IMG/VR virus record: IMGVR_UViG_3300023184_000079 | Location: 1-64,000 of that record | DNA length: 64,000 bases | From: a virus | Direction: 5' to 3' (one strand) | Shown: piece after piece, positions 17,461 through 26,910 of the stretch | How the letters are laid out: the number at the start of each line of letters is the position of its first letter | Numbering within the stretch: position 1 is the first letter of the stretch | Made by a program: the position numbers and the translations under genes | Notes under the pieces: model-generated | What the model was told of the DNA's origin: nothing | The model's database searches: none | Seen by the model: the letters and a program-made list of their open reading frames with translations, nothing else

Positions 17461-18897
17461 TTAGATTATGTTGGTGGAAACCTTAACTTTAATGATATAA
17501 AGTAGACCAACGTAGTCCATTCGCGGATTTAGATGATGCGCTGTTGTTGTCGTATCGGCAAGATCGGGCCAATTCGCGGTCTCGCCAGTGACTTGATTTT
17601 GTGATGTATTGGTAGTAGTGATTTGTGTTGCCGCTGGACCTGTGTCAACAGTGGCTACCAAAGGATTTGTTGCCGACACCATATAGTTTGTGTATGACAA
17701 CTCACGCCCAGCATCCCACTCATTTGGCGTGTTCATGTCTGTAAGAATTCTTGTATCAAGACGATCATAGGCTAGCGTCCCCTGATTGGACGCAAGACGA
17801 ACAGAATTGCTAGTGAATGCGTAAAAGCCAGAACCACCAAGCCCGGTGATAACCGGGGGTTGACCCCCATAGGGGTAGTAATTAGGGTTATTTCCCTGTA
17901 GAGCGGTTGCTGGCGGAAGGTTATTACCCTCGCCATCCTTTAGTGGGGCTCTTCCGCCACTGGTGTCTTTTTTGCGAATGTTGTGGATATGGTTATCGTC
18001 TGCGACAAGGATATTTCCTGTTGAGCCTCCTACTTTGCCTGTTCCTTTTTTTACGATTTGATTATACTTGTTATCAGGCGCGGCCATATCAACTGAATCG
18101 GCAGAGGTACCATAATGCGAGTGATTTGGTATCAGATGCTGATGGTTCATGCCGTGCTGATGGGGGTTCAGGATATGCTTGTGATTAGTGATGCTATGGA
18201 CGTGAGGCATCGCGTGGCTGTGGGACGGAATAAGAAGAGCCGAACCAGCCCCGTGATGGTGTGTTATGTCGCGAATGACATTCGTACCAGACTTGGCCGT
18301 GCCAATTGCTGTCTCTTTCCCGGAGTCGTAGCCAACACCGGGGGCATAACTAGGGCCGTCTTGCGGCTCGGCTTGGCCGTCATCAATGTTATTGTAATCA
18401 GTAATTGCATCAGCACCCTGAGTGTTCTGGGCACCGACAACAGTCTTGTTGCGAAGATCAGGAACAACAATTGGCTGTGTAAAACCATACGAATGGTCGG
18501 CAATCTCACTTCCGTCGCAGACGACCCAACCATTTGGCGGCTGAAGATTGGCAACTGGACGCCACCACGCAACAATTGTTCCAAGTGGAACGTCATTGAA
18601 GTTTAGGCCAGAGATAACATTGTAGAGATTCTTTCCAGATTTCTGCTCAGGATAGTTTCCGTAGCCACCGCCGGGAACACGCTCCTTATCGGACCAGCCG
18701 TAGGGTTTGCTTGCACCGCCGATCCATTGGGATTCAACGCCAGTTGGATACTGTGTTGCGCTGCTTTGTCCGGGTCCTCCGTCCGGGCCACCAATTATCT
18801 CATCGATTTTGTCCCAGTTGTAAGAAAGATCGTTGTGGCTGTATTGGTCTGTTCCCAGATCCCATATGCGAAATCTTCCTAAAAGAGATTTTCGCAT
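17461..18897 (-). CDS. Tail collar-domain fibre protein, histidine-rich
   Basis: A 478-residue protein. Residues about 100-175 form a phage tail-collar domain ('GTIVAWW...PPNGWVVCDGS...VPDLRNKTVVGA'). It is followed by a segment with many His-x-His pairs (residues 205-275, e.g. HSHAMPHVHSITNHKHI) and a beta-rich C-terminus. In T4 gp12-type fibres such HxH pairs bind metal ions along the trimer axis. The protein probably contributes to host binding at the baseplate or fibre tip. Three further collar proteins lie at 22.0-24.1 kb. Confidence 0.75.
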   Translation of the reverse strand: MRKSLLGRFRIWDLGTDQYSHNDLSYNWDKIDEIIGGPDGGPGQSSATQYPTGVESQWIGGASKPYGWSDKERVPGGGYGNYPEQKSGKNLYNVISGLNFNDVPLGTIVAWWRPVANLQPPNGWVVCDGSEIADHSYGFTQPIVVPDLRNKTVVGAQNTQGADAITDYNNIDDGQAEPQDGPSYAPGVGYDSGKETAIGTAKSGTNVIRDITHHHGAGSALLIPSHSHAMPHVHSITNHKHILNPHQHGMNHQHLIPNHSHYGTSADSVDMAAPDNKYNQIVKKGTGKVGGSTGNILVADDNHIHNIRKKDTSGGRAPLKDGEGNNLPPATALQGNNPNYYPYGGQPPVITGLGGSGFYAFTSNSVRLASNQGTLAYDRLDTRILTDMNTPNEWDAGRELSYTNYMVSATNPLVATVDTGPAATQITTTNTSQNQVTGETANWPDLADTTTTAHHLNPRMDYVGLLYIIKVKVSTNII

Positions 18898-18900
18898 TTA

Positions 18901-21261
18901 TTAAGCCCCAAACAAGAAGTAGTCGTCGTCTTCAAATCCCATTTCCTCGGGATAATGTGTGCCCTCTAAGTCAAGTTTGTCTAGATTGCGAGCGACGCCA
19001 CCTTCATTAATAAAATGTTTTTGTTCATGAGGTTGGTAATCGTAACCTGCAGTTTTGTTGGGCTTCTTGCTTTTCGGAGATTTCGGAGGCTGGGGGCTTT
19101 GCATTCTGCGGGAACCAATTTCGACATCCTGACCCTGCGCTTGCTGTTCAAGAATACGCACCTGCCTACGGATCCACTTCTCGCTATTTATTAGGGAGCG
19201 AGGGTCAGACGGTGTTGCAGAAAAGTTTCCGACTTTCACTCCATTCCAATAAACGGTATAATGACCCGTTCCACCCAGAGTTACAATAAACTTTTCGCTC
19301 TCTAGGCGATCCTTGAGCGCTTTCACATCTCTGTTGGACACAGAGTAGTAATGGTCCTCAAGGCTTGCCTTACGCCCGCCGCTTAAATCTGTTGTACCCA
19401 CGCCGTCTTGATGCCCCGGGCCTGCGTCATCCATTGTTTCAGGAGTTCCTGCTAGGGCGTCGTGCTCATCACCGCCGATTTCATTGGGGTTGAGTTTATC
19501 AACCTTTTCAATGTTTAAATCTTGAACCATAATGTCTTTAAGCGAGATGATATAGGGATGACCATCGTCATCGGGGAAAGCGGAATCGACACGGGTGACT
19601 TCGATGTATTGTGGATTGATTTCTTCGACCTTAATAACCTCGGGAAGTTCACCCTCGGGACCAATCTTGTAGACGCTACCGATTTCTAACTCGTCTCCTT
19701 CGGAATCCTGAATGCGGTCGCCATCGGCAGAACCCTCTTCATAATCGTCTTCGCCCGGATATTCGTAAAATCGAACATCCTCACCCTCATCCTCGCTAGT
19801 TGCAGTAATAATCCAATTACGACTGCTTGCCATGACAAGATCCCCGGCAGGAGCAGACTCGTACGAACCGTTATCTACTGCGGAACCATAATCCGCATAA
19901 TTCTCAGCCGGTAGGTAATCGTTATACGAAGGAGAGGAATCACCGGTATTGGTCATGTTATCGGTTTTAACAACAGTCTCTTCCTGAGGAGTTTCGTAGT
20001 CTTCGTAGAATTCTTCTATCTCAGGTTGTTCAAACTCAACCTCTTGTGTCTCCTCCATGACGGGATTCTGCGCTTGTTCAAAAGCCTTCTGCTCTTCGCG
20101 CTGTTGCTTGCGCTCTTCTGTTTCGCGTGCTTTTGTATCCCAATATTCGTTCAGGACCATCTCGGGTTTAAAGCGGCATTTAGTGCCCTCTGCTTCGCCC
20201 CAGCCGCCCTTGCAGGAGTTCTGAGTGTAAAGATGCTGGGACAACGCACTGAGCGCAGAGCCGGGGTCATGGAGCGCTACAGCGTAGTCAACGAGATCAG
20301 CGTGATATGGGCACATTTTTGGCTTGCGAGCAGCCACGACTCTTAGCGTTTTGGTGATCTTGGGATACACGGGGAAGTTCAGTGTCTGGGGAACAGTGCT
20401 TGTTGGAGCCTGAGAAGGTTGTGCCGCAGGGGCTGGCTGCTGTGTAGGCTGATTTGTGGCCTCAATGGAGACAACAGGGCAGTCTGGAAGCGCCGGTACG
20501 TTTGAACAGGCCTGCTGGCCAATCACCACTGGTCGGTTGCACTTGCGACAGATGGCGCTATTGGGCTGGTCAGCGGCGACTTTCGATTCTTTTTTCTCTT
20601 TACCACTGGCCTCATCACGAGCCTTGGTGTATTCTTCGCCGAAAACATTCTCAAAGAGTTCGTCAAGGGACTTGATTGCAGGGTTGTCTTCGCCGGAGTC
20701 TTCTTTGTCAGCAAACTCAATCATTGCAGGAATGCCTTCAGAGATAAGTTCGGAAACGAGTTCCATTGCGCTGTCAATATCGTCTGCCTCTACATGATCG
20801 TGAATAACGCTGAGAGTGCCACCGATGTCGTTGACATCCTTTAGGTACTCATCGCCATCACCGTGTGTCATGTTATAATTGCCGGTGCCACCATTTTCGG
20901 GATGAGAGTTAATGCCATCAATTTCTATAGCAAAGGTGCCGGAACTAGGTTCGGTAGTGCTTGTGTAATTGAATGGCGACTGATATGCGGGAACACCATC
21001 TGCATAATTTGTAGAACTCTCGTCGCCGGTCAATGCGTCTCCGACGTCCTCGCCGCCCTTAAAGACGGCTTGACCAATAGCCCCTCTTGCGCCGAACCCA
21101 AGTGCTTTGCCTGCGAGACCGCCTAGACCGCCAGCGGCTGCCGCACCTTCACCCGCAGCAGCAGCACCGGCACCAATACCGAGCGCCTCGGCAATTGGCG
21201 CGGCCAATGCAAGTAGCGGTGCAAAAGAAACTTTTTGGTTGGCCTGTCTCGCATTGTTCAT
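18901..21261 (-). CDS. Large acidic protein, probable continuation of an interrupted gene
   Basis: A 786-residue open frame from ATG 21261: an Ala/Gly-rich hydrophobic stretch (residues 12-65, possible membrane-active segment), a Cys pair (CRKCNRP...CSNVPALPDC), a Gln/Glu-rich coiled region (about 375-430), a very acidic centre, and a C-terminal domain 'DVKALKDRLESEKFIVTLGG'. The same frame is open for 68 codons upstream of this ATG and encodes a zinc ribbon, with no alternative start, up to an in-frame TAG. The natural N-terminus is therefore uncertain. It lies among virion genes; function unknown. Confidence 0.55.
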   Translation of the reverse strand: MNNARQANQKVSFAPLLALAAPIAEALGIGAGAAAAGEGAAAAGGLGGLAGKALGFGARGAIGQAVFKGGEDVGDALTGDESSTNYADGVPAYQSPFNYTSTTEPSSGTFAIEIDGINSHPENGGTGNYNMTHGDGDEYLKDVNDIGGTLSVIHDHVEADDIDSAMELVSELISEGIPAMIEFADKEDSGEDNPAIKSLDELFENVFGEEYTKARDEASGKEKKESKVAADQPNSAICRKCNRPVVIGQQACSNVPALPDCPVVSIEATNQPTQQPAPAAQPSQAPTSTVPQTLNFPVYPKITKTLRVVAARKPKMCPYHADLVDYAVALHDPGSALSALSQHLYTQNSCKGGWGEAEGTKCRFKPEMVLNEYWDTKARETEERKQQREEQKAFEQAQNPVMEETQEVEFEQPEIEEFYEDYETPQEETVVKTDNMTNTGDSSPSYNDYLPAENYADYGSAVDNGSYESAPAGDLVMASSRNWIITATSEDEGEDVRFYEYPGEDDYEEGSADGDRIQDSEGDELEIGSVYKIGPEGELPEVIKVEEINPQYIEVTRVDSAFPDDDGHPYIISLKDIMVQDLNIEKVDKLNPNEIGGDEHDALAGTPETMDDAGPGHQDGVGTTDLSGGRKASLEDHYYSVSNRDVKALKDRLESEKFIVTLGGTGHYTVYWNGVKVGNFSATPSDPRSLINSEKWIRRQVRILEQQAQGQDVEIGSRRMQSPQPPKSPKSKKPNKTAGYDYQPHEQKHFINEGGVARNLDKLDLEGTHYPEEMGFEDDDYFLFGA

Positions 21262-21465
21262 TGGCGCGTGGTCTTTAATGTACTCTTCGGGGCTTATGCC
21301 ATTCTTTTCTTTGCAACAGCCATAGCAGACGCCCTCAACTAGGGGATCGCCACAGTCTTCACAGACGAGGTTGTTGGCATAATGACGATCTTCCCACTCA
21401 GCCTGCTCACGAACGTGAGAGTGCTGGGGGAGTCGTGAGCGCTCGTTGTACTGACCCGATGGGAA
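21262..21465 (-). other. Open zinc-ribbon segment linking two frames across an in-frame UAG
   Basis: These 68 sense codons join the TAG at 21466-21468 to ATG 21261 in the same frame. They contain no ATG, GTG or TTG, yet encode a clean zinc ribbon (CEDCGDPLVEGVCYGCC) like the one in the protease gene. This suggests readthrough of the UAG, or a point mutation or sequencing error in a single gene of about 1,030 residues. Confidence 0.6.
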
Positions 21466-21987
21466 CTATCTATCTGTTTTCTCTGGATCGGGTTCGGCTG
21501 TTTCTGCGCGTTCCATAAACGATTCAAGATCATGTGGGACTGGCGGCATCTGGACCACATCCTCTGCATCATCCACGAACTTTTGCTCGGGGTTGCCTTC
21601 TTCGTCTTTACGATTGTTATAAAGTTCTTTCTCAACGTGACGGACTACGGAGTTGCCACCGATGTCTGAGCGCATATGCTCGTCGTCATAATCTTCGCCC
21701 TCAGAAACTTCGTGAGGCGCGCCGGTCTCCCAATATTGTCGGGAGAGGCTTACAACGTCCCAGCCACTTTCTTTATTAAAAACAATAGTCTCATCCTTGT
21801 GGCAATTAGCCAGACGATATTGAGCAACATCGGGTTCTGGGCTGATCGCCGATTCCCAATTGACAACGGCGGTCTTAACGACGCGGCCGTCTTCAAACTC
21901 TACGGTGTACTCTTTTGACTCCTTATTGAAGTCCAAAATGATTCCGGGTACGGCACCGGCAAAAACGGTCAGGCCAAGATGATTCAT
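21466..21987 (-). CDS. N-terminal part of interrupted protein, SH3-like
   Basis: A 173-residue frame. The N-terminal 60 residues (GIILDFNKESKEYTVEFEDG) look like a small SH3/Tudor-type barrel, followed by an acidic region ending EPDPEKTDR at TAG 21466. The next 68 codons and the gene at 18901-21261 are in the same frame, so this may be the start of one long protein made by UAG readthrough. If termination is complete, it is a small acidic protein. Start 21987 has only a weak ribosome site. Confidence 0.55.
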   Translation of the reverse strand: MNHLGLTVFAGAVPGIILDFNKESKEYTVEFEDGRVVKTAVVNWESAISPEPDVAQYRLANCHKDETIVFNKESGWDVVSLSRQYWETGAPHEVSEGEDYDDEHMRSDIGGNSVVRHVEKELYNNRKDEEGNPEQKFVDDAEDVVQMPPVPHDLESFMERAETAEPDPEKTDR

Positions 21988-22028
21988 ATCAGTAATTAAT
22001 TGTCAGGGAGAGGGTTGTTTTATACGTT

Positions 22029-22700
22029 CTAGATTTTTATTATGTGCCATATTTCTATATATGGCGGGTCGGTTGTTGATGGCGAAGCGCTTGAATATGG
22101 AACTGTTTGGCTATGAGAGTGACCGTGAACATTGGAAGCAATCTCTGTTCTTGCTGTAAGAACGTGAGAATGATTATTTCCTGAACCATATTGAAAATCA
22201 ATAGCAACGGAATGTTGGTGGGTAGATCCGATAACAGATTGGGTGCCGCTGGTTACGACCGCCGAAAAGTTTGTATCGGAGTTTCCTGTACTGTTGATGT
22301 ACGCCCAATGGCCACCAGCATAAGTTTCGGCTGTCGTCGCCGTCGCGGCATTATAGGAATGAGTGTGGTTTGCGTTGGGTAGATTTCCACTAATTGCAAA
22401 ATTGGGGGAGTGCGTATGATTTCTCAGATCTGTACTCGGCAAAGAATAGGATGCCCCTCCCGCACTACCGCTGCCCGAGGATTTAAGATATCTTCCACCA
22501 TAAGTAGAAGTTTGCCCCGGTAGACGGAAATTTCCCGCGCCTTCTCCGCTAGTATTGTATGTCGTTCCTATCGCCACAAAAAGGGCGGGGTAGGTGGTAT
22601 AAGACACAGGGAGTCCATTGCAATAAAGCCAGCCGGGGGGCGGTGTGCTATTTGCGCCTCCCAAATAGGGGACTATTGTTCCTGAGGGGATATTTGTCAT
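22029..22700 (-). CDS. Tail collar-domain fibre protein
   Basis: A 223-residue protein: an N-terminal tail-collar domain ('GTIVPYLGGANSTPPPGWLYCNG', residues 7-30; 'NFRLPG' near 57) and a Gly/Ser/Thr-rich shaft with HxH motifs (HTHSP, HTHSY, HQHSV, HSHVL, HGHSHSQ). It overlaps the preceding fibre gene by ATGA. Probably a short tail-fibre or tip subunit involved in adsorption. Confidence 0.75.
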   Translation of the reverse strand: MTNIPSGTIVPYLGGANSTPPPGWLYCNGLPVSYTTYPALFVAIGTTYNTSGEGAGNFRLPGQTSTYGGRYLKSSGSGSAGGASYSLPSTDLRNHTHSPNFAISGNLPNANHTHSYNAATATTAETYAGGHWAYINSTGNSDTNFSAVVTSGTQSVIGSTHQHSVAIDFQYGSGNNHSHVLTARTEIASNVHGHSHSQTVPYSSASPSTTDPPYIEIWHIIKI

Positions 22701-23395
22701 GTTTTTATTAGAAATCCTACGACTATTGCTGGTAGATCATTTGATCCGGAAAAGTTTGAGGTTGGGTTTGTAACGTTTGTCGATGTATGAGCATGTGCGC
22801 CCGAGGTATTCATCCAACCAAATTCGGAAATGCTATGACTATGATTGCCAGAATTGTAGTATGTATTTACCGCCGCAAAAGAATGCGAGTGACTACTGCT
22901 GTTTGCACCACCCGCAGTGCTGATAGTTCCTGAAGTTGCTTTAATATTCGGATTTTGTGACGTGTTTCCTCCGATGTTTCCAGAATTCGTGCCGTGGCTG
23001 TGATCTCCAGAAGCATTCATCCACCCGGCGTAGCCATTGTCGTAGTTAGGAGACCCATGGTAATGCGTTCCAGTGCTTGCGGAAGAGTATGCAAGATCTG
23101 ATGTTGCGCTGTGTGTATGGTTTGAGGCTCCCCCACTGCCTAAAGAGGAAGTTGTTCCCAAAGGAGTGTACCCAGATCCGAAATGAGGCAGAGCGAAATA
23201 ACCGCTTGGCACTGCCGAACTGTTTATTGCTAGATACGCAGAGTCATATGCTCCGGCTATTACAGCCGAAAGTTCTGGGTAGAGCGATGTTTGTTTTGTG
23301 GTTCCATCACAAGCAAGCCAGCCAGAGGGTATGGTAGAAGACAAATTCGGCAATATCATTCCGGTCTTAATTCCATGAAAGGGAATCTCAGCCAT
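22697..23395 (-). CDS. Tail collar-domain fibre protein
   Basis: A 232-residue paralogue of its neighbours: collar domain 'TGMILPNLSSTIPSGWLACDG' at residues 12-32, 'FALPHFG' near 67, then a shaft with repeated 'HxH' (HTHSA, HYHGS, HSHGT, HSHSF, HSHSI, HAHTS) and the repeated phrase 'GWMN.SG.H.H'. It overlaps the previous gene by 8 bases and the next by 4, so the three fibres are translated in series. Confidence 0.75.
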   Translation of the reverse strand: MAEIPFHGIKTGMILPNLSSTIPSGWLACDGTTKQTSLYPELSAVIAGAYDSAYLAINSSAVPSGYFALPHFGSGYTPLGTTSSLGSGGASNHTHSATSDLAYSSASTGTHYHGSPNYDNGYAGWMNASGDHSHGTNSGNIGGNTSQNPNIKATSGTISTAGGANSSSHSHSFAAVNTYYNSGNHSHSISEFGWMNTSGAHAHTSTNVTNPTSNFSGSNDLPAIVVGFLIKT

Positions 23396-24131
23396 TTGTC
23401 ACCCCCGCATATACGATATATTTTACTTTTGTGTGCGGAGGAAGGTGCGATGAAGAGTTTGAAGCGATTGTTCCCGAGGAGAACGACAACGTATGGTCGT
23501 GGGCCTCATAACCAAGGTACGTTGTGGTTTCCACTGACGTTGTGTTGCTATTGCTGGACCTAACAATAGTATGACCATGATTGGCTGATGTCGTATTATA
23601 CGTTGCGGTATGTGCGTGTGGAGAATAAGTCGTAGCAAGATCGTCAGGAGCGCCCTTATAGTTGCCGCTGCCGGTTCTGTATACGTTCGCCACCCCGCCG
23701 CCGCCTGACGCTGCGGAAGCGCTGTGAGTATGGGCGTGCTCTGCAACTGCTGGATAATTAACATTGTGATTATGCGCCGATTCGGAATTTGAAGACCAAG
23801 AATTAGTGTTGGTGGTCAAATTGTGGCTGTGTGTGTTTCCGCCCCCGGTGGTTGCAGAAGATCTGCTTGTCCCCATACGAAGGAACTTCCCGTCAAAGGA
23901 TGGAAGCACAAACTGACTGCCCGAATTTGCACCAAAAGGAAACGCAGTGGCCTCGGCAGTAATCACCGAATAAAGGCGGCCGTAGGTGTTGATCGATTTC
24001 AAAGAGCCATCGCAAAGGAGCCAACCGGTAGGTATCGTTGCCCCCGGCCAAGCCATGACGGTTCCAATTGGAAAAGCAAAAACTGGCTTCCTCTTGTTTG
24101 CGTAGATCTTATTTCTTGTCGTTATAAACAT
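23388..24131 (-). CDS. Tail collar-domain fibre protein
   Basis: A 247-residue member of the same series: collar domain 'GTVMAWPGATIPTGWLLCDG' at about residues 23-42 and 'FVLPSFDGKFLRMG' near 75, then an HxH-rich shaft (HSHNL, HNHNV, HAHTHS, HAHTA, HGHTI, HDHTL). A methionine at residue 26 is inside the collar domain, so the upstream ATG 24131 is the better start. Predicted host-recognition fibre. Confidence 0.72.
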   Translation of the reverse strand: MFITTRNKIYANKRKPVFAFPIGTVMAWPGATIPTGWLLCDGSLKSINTYGRLYSVITAEATAFPFGANSGSQFVLPSFDGKFLRMGTSRSSATTGGGNTHSHNLTTNTNSWSSNSESAHNHNVNYPAVAEHAHTHSASAASGGGGVANVYRTGSGNYKGAPDDLATTYSPHAHTATYNTTSANHGHTIVRSSNSNTTSVETTTYLGYEAHDHTLSFSSGTIASNSSSHLPPHTKVKYIVYAGVTNG

Positions 24132-24134
24132 GAT

Positions 24135-26048
24135 CTACACCAAGAAGTCGCCGATAGCAACCCACGTTTCTGGAGAACTTTTAATACAGACAAGAGTAGC
24201 CGTTGAATACTGGGCGCGCAATACGAAAGGTGCACTTCCGTCGCTGCTGACAATAGTCACACCGGACGCGGCGATTGTTACAGCACCCGCTCCTGTTTGA
24301 AGCAATTGAATCTGCGAGCCAAGAGCGAACACACCGGACGGAATGTTTACCGTTACAGGGGAGGAACTATTGACGGTGTTTATCTTGTTGTCTTCTGCTC
24401 CTGCGGCTAATGTCGTGGGGGAGGTTGTGATCTCCGAGAAGGACAGGTTCTTGATATCGCTGCCAAGTTTGGAATACGAAATACTTCCGGCAAGATCGGT
24501 GTTTGTAACGCTACCAGAAAGATTAAGTTTAGAATAGGCAATGGCCGCGCCCGACGCTACGTCGGCATTAGCAATGCTAGTGGCAAGATTTAACTTGCTA
24601 TAGGCAATAGCCGCGCCAGAGGCAACGTCGGCATTTACGATGCTGGTTGCCAGATTGAGTTTGGAATAGGCAATCGCTGCGCCAGATGCTACGTCAGCAT
24701 TAACAATGCTTGTGGCGAGATTAAGTTTGCTATATAAAATCGCAGCGCCAGAGGCAACGTCGGCGTTGACAACTCCACCCGTTAGATTGAGTTTGCTATA
24801 TACGATTGCCGCGCTTACGGAAACGTCAGCGTTAACAACACCACCCGATAGGTTTAGTTTTGCATAGCCTATAGAACTGTCGGTGATGCCGTGGGCGTGA
24901 TCTGCACGGGCAAGGCGAGTGCTTGTACCTACGGCGGCGGTTCCAATAGCGGCTGGAGTAGCGGCTGCGGCCTGTCCAAGGACAAATGCAGTGGTGGCTA
25001 TCTGTGTTGTGTTTGTATCAACCGCTGCCGTGGTTGCCAACGGTGCTCCGGTAAGAGACGGGCTTGCAAGGGTGGCGTATGCCTGAGCCTTAACAAAGGC
25101 GGTTGTAGCAACCTTTGTGGAACTGTCTGCGGTCAGGGCGGTTGTGGTTGTCGGGGCACCCGGCAAGGCAACGTCTGACTTGATTGTTGGTGCCGGATAA
25201 GTACCAGCAAGATCACCAGACGCAGGACCCGTAGGAGCGCGGGAATCGGTAAGCGCAGCGTTGTCTGTGTAAACGGGTGTCTTGCCGTTTACGGTTAGCG
25301 TAGACGAGATCGCAAGACTTCCAGTTAGGGTTAATGCGGCCGAGCCTGAACGGGCGAGAGTAGCATCAATAGAGCCAGAGCCAGACGACCAGCCGAGAGA
25401 GCCTGCAGAGTTTATGCGGAAACGGTATTGGCTTTCTGACGCAATAGAAACAGATAGGGCATTTGCCGAGTCATTTGTTGCACGACCAATGTCAACGGCA
25501 CCAGCGCTATTGATACGAGCGCCGGAGCCCGAATAAGCAGAGGGGTTAGATCCGACAAGAACATCATTATCTGATCGAAGAAGTCCAGCCGAACCGCGAT
25601 ACAGGTTGGCATCGGTAGAGGAACTACCGCCAACGCCCCAACTCAATTCACCAGTTTTGCTTACTCTGAAAGAGGGTTGGGCATCTGCAACGGCGAGATA
25701 ACTTCCAAATACATTTGTAGCGGCTGTCGCTGCAATTTCCCCAGACGTAACCTTGCCGCTGGCCGCAACCTTAAACAGTTCGCTTGAAGAACTGCTGACC
25801 TTAAATAGGTCTGCGGTCTGACTCACAAGACCTTGGACTGCTAAAGGAGTTGTGCTTGTAGATGCAGAAAGCGAGAATAGGGCCGCACCGGCCTGACCCC
25901 GGAGAACGTTCTGTATCTTGATAACCTCATCCCAAAGGGGGGCAACATGTGAATACAGAATATCCTGACCATTCAGGATTGTATCGGGCTTTAGTGTGGT
26001 GGACCCGGGGAAGTATGGCGTATACGGATCCGCAGGCGTATACGTCAT
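24135..26048 (-). CDS. Tail fibre with tandem 22-residue repeats
   Basis: A 637-residue protein. The N-terminus (PDTILNGQDILYSHVAPLWDEV) probably attaches to the baseplate. A Ser/Ala/Gly-rich shaft follows with trimer-type beta repeats, including 'LAGTYPAPTI' known from phage fibres, and then about six tandem 22-residue units built on 'YSKLNL....NADV.SGAA' (residues about 395-525). The C-terminal domain is a beta-rich tip. It is the long structural fibre of the cluster and precedes the three collar proteins. Confidence 0.75.
   Translation of the reverse strand: MTYTPADPYTPYFPGSTTLKPDTILNGQDILYSHVAPLWDEVIKIQNVLRGQAGAALFSLSASTSTTPLAVQGLVSQTADLFKVSSSSSELFKVAASGKVTSGEIAATAATNVFGSYLAVADAQPSFRVSKTGELSWGVGGSSSTDANLYRGSAGLLRSDNDVLVGSNPSAYSGSGARINSAGAVDIGRATNDSANALSVSIASESQYRFRINSAGSLGWSSGSGSIDATLARSGSAALTLTGSLAISSTLTVNGKTPVYTDNAALTDSRAPTGPASGDLAGTYPAPTIKSDVALPGAPTTTTALTADSSTKVATTAFVKAQAYATLASPSLTGAPLATTAAVDTNTTQIATTAFVLGQAAAATPAAIGTAAVGTSTRLARADHAHGITDSSIGYAKLNLSGGVVNADVSVSAAIVYSKLNLTGGVVNADVASGAAILYSKLNLATSIVNADVASGAAIAYSKLNLATSIVNADVASGAAIAYSKLNLATSIANADVASGAAIAYSKLNLSGSVTNTDLAGSISYSKLGSDIKNLSFSEITTSPTTLAAGAEDNKINTVNSSSPVTVNIPSGVFALGSQIQLLQTGAGAVTIAASGVTIVSSDGSAPFVLRAQYSTATLVCIKSSPETWVAIGDFLV
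24465..24870 (-). repeat. Tandem 66-bp coding repeats in the tail fibre
   Basis: Successive units encode 'YSKLNL....NADV.SGAA' about six times with few changes; boundaries are approximate. The near-identity of the central three units suggests recent expansion and a tail-length or antigen-type variability by recombination. Confidence 0.75.
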
Positions 26049-26051
26049 GGG

Positions 26052-26468
26052 TTACCCTACGACTTCTACAACCGCTGTCGCCGTGACATCATTGGTGCTG
26101 GTTAGGCGCAAGAAGTTTGGCGTGTAAGGAGAGAGTTCAATCGTCGCTTTTCCGGCAGCGCTGAACGTAACCTCGGGGCCACTTCCCCATCCGCCGGTAA
26201 ACGTGTAGTAGGGATGAGCGTCTTGATGACCGGGGTTATAGTTTCTACCGGCGGAACGATTTGCAGCGTAAGCGGCTTCAACCTTAATCGTTGTTGCGTC
26301 ATCAACTTCAATATGAACAGCAACATTTATTTGCGCACCAACAACAGCATAAGAGGAAGCGCCATATACGTCGTTCGGACCAGTCGGACCAGTCGGACCA
26401 GTCGGACCATACGCCCCTGTGGATTCGTTGTTCCAGATTACTTGGACGCCACGATTAAGAACAGCCAT
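26052..26468 (-). CDS. Short collagen-like fibre protein
   Basis: A 138-residue protein. Residues 19-31 hold a GPTGPTGPTGP collagen-type triplet run, followed by a beta-rich domain of about 100 residues (VGAQINVAVHIEVDDATTIK). Collagen-like triplets trimerise phage fibres. It sits at the head of the fibre cluster and is likely a trimeric tail or head appendage protein. Confidence 0.6.
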   Translation of the reverse strand: MAVLNRGVQVIWNNESTGAYGPTGPTGPTGPNDVYGASSYAVVGAQINVAVHIEVDDATTIKVEAAYAANRSAGRNYNPGHQDAHPYYTFTGGWGSGPEVTFSAAGKATIELSPYTPNFLRLTSTNDVTATAVVEVVG

Positions 26469-26469
26469 G

Positions 26470-26910
26470 CTAGTCTTCCGTAATTGATAGAGCGCCTACG
26501 GCGAACGAAGCGGTATCGCCTTCAGCAATTGTCTTAGGAGTTGTAAGATCACTCCAGTAGAGAATGTTGCCAGCGGTAGAAGCGTCTAGGATGGCAAACT
26601 GATTAATGGTTCCCCAACCACCCGCACCAGCGGTTGCAAACGTAATGGCATTACCATTTGTCTTTGTGGCAACTGTGCTACCTGTAGCGTTAGGCCAGTT
26701 AGTGTCGTCGTTTGTTACAGACACACGAGCATATGATGTGCCGCTAACTTCGTTTGTTTGCACTGTGGCATCCGTTAACGATCCAGAGGTGGTCCACAAA
26801 CCAACATAGACGGTTGTCATGGCAGAGCCAAAACCCGGAATCTGGCTGTCCTGACCAAGAACTGCGTCTAGCAGCAGTTTGGAAAGATAATTGCTTTTAC
26901 TTCCCGCCAT
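26470..26910 (-). CDS. Minor tail protein, fibre-cluster family
   Basis: A 146-residue beta-rich protein (VYVGLWTTSGSLTDATVQTNE ... WGTINQFAILDASTAGN ... GDTASFAVGALSITED). The layout, with an early 'T.VYVGL' strand, a central 'W..AT' region and a final 'GDT..F' strand, is shared with the gene at 27086-27583, indicating paralogues. Such proteins are common in phage fibre modules, probably as fibre-associated beta-sandwich subunits. Confidence 0.55.
   Translation of the reverse strand: MAGSKSNYLSKLLLDAVLGQDSQIPGFGSAMTTVYVGLWTTSGSLTDATVQTNEVSGTSYARVSVTNDDTNWPNATGSTVATKTNGNAITFATAGAGGWGTINQFAILDASTAGNILYWSDLTTPKTIAEGDTASFAVGALSITED

Noticed and set aside
18901-21987. Genome-wide recoding of UAG
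   Set aside because: UAG ends other convincing genes (for example at 2446 and 11375), so recoding would be local at most.
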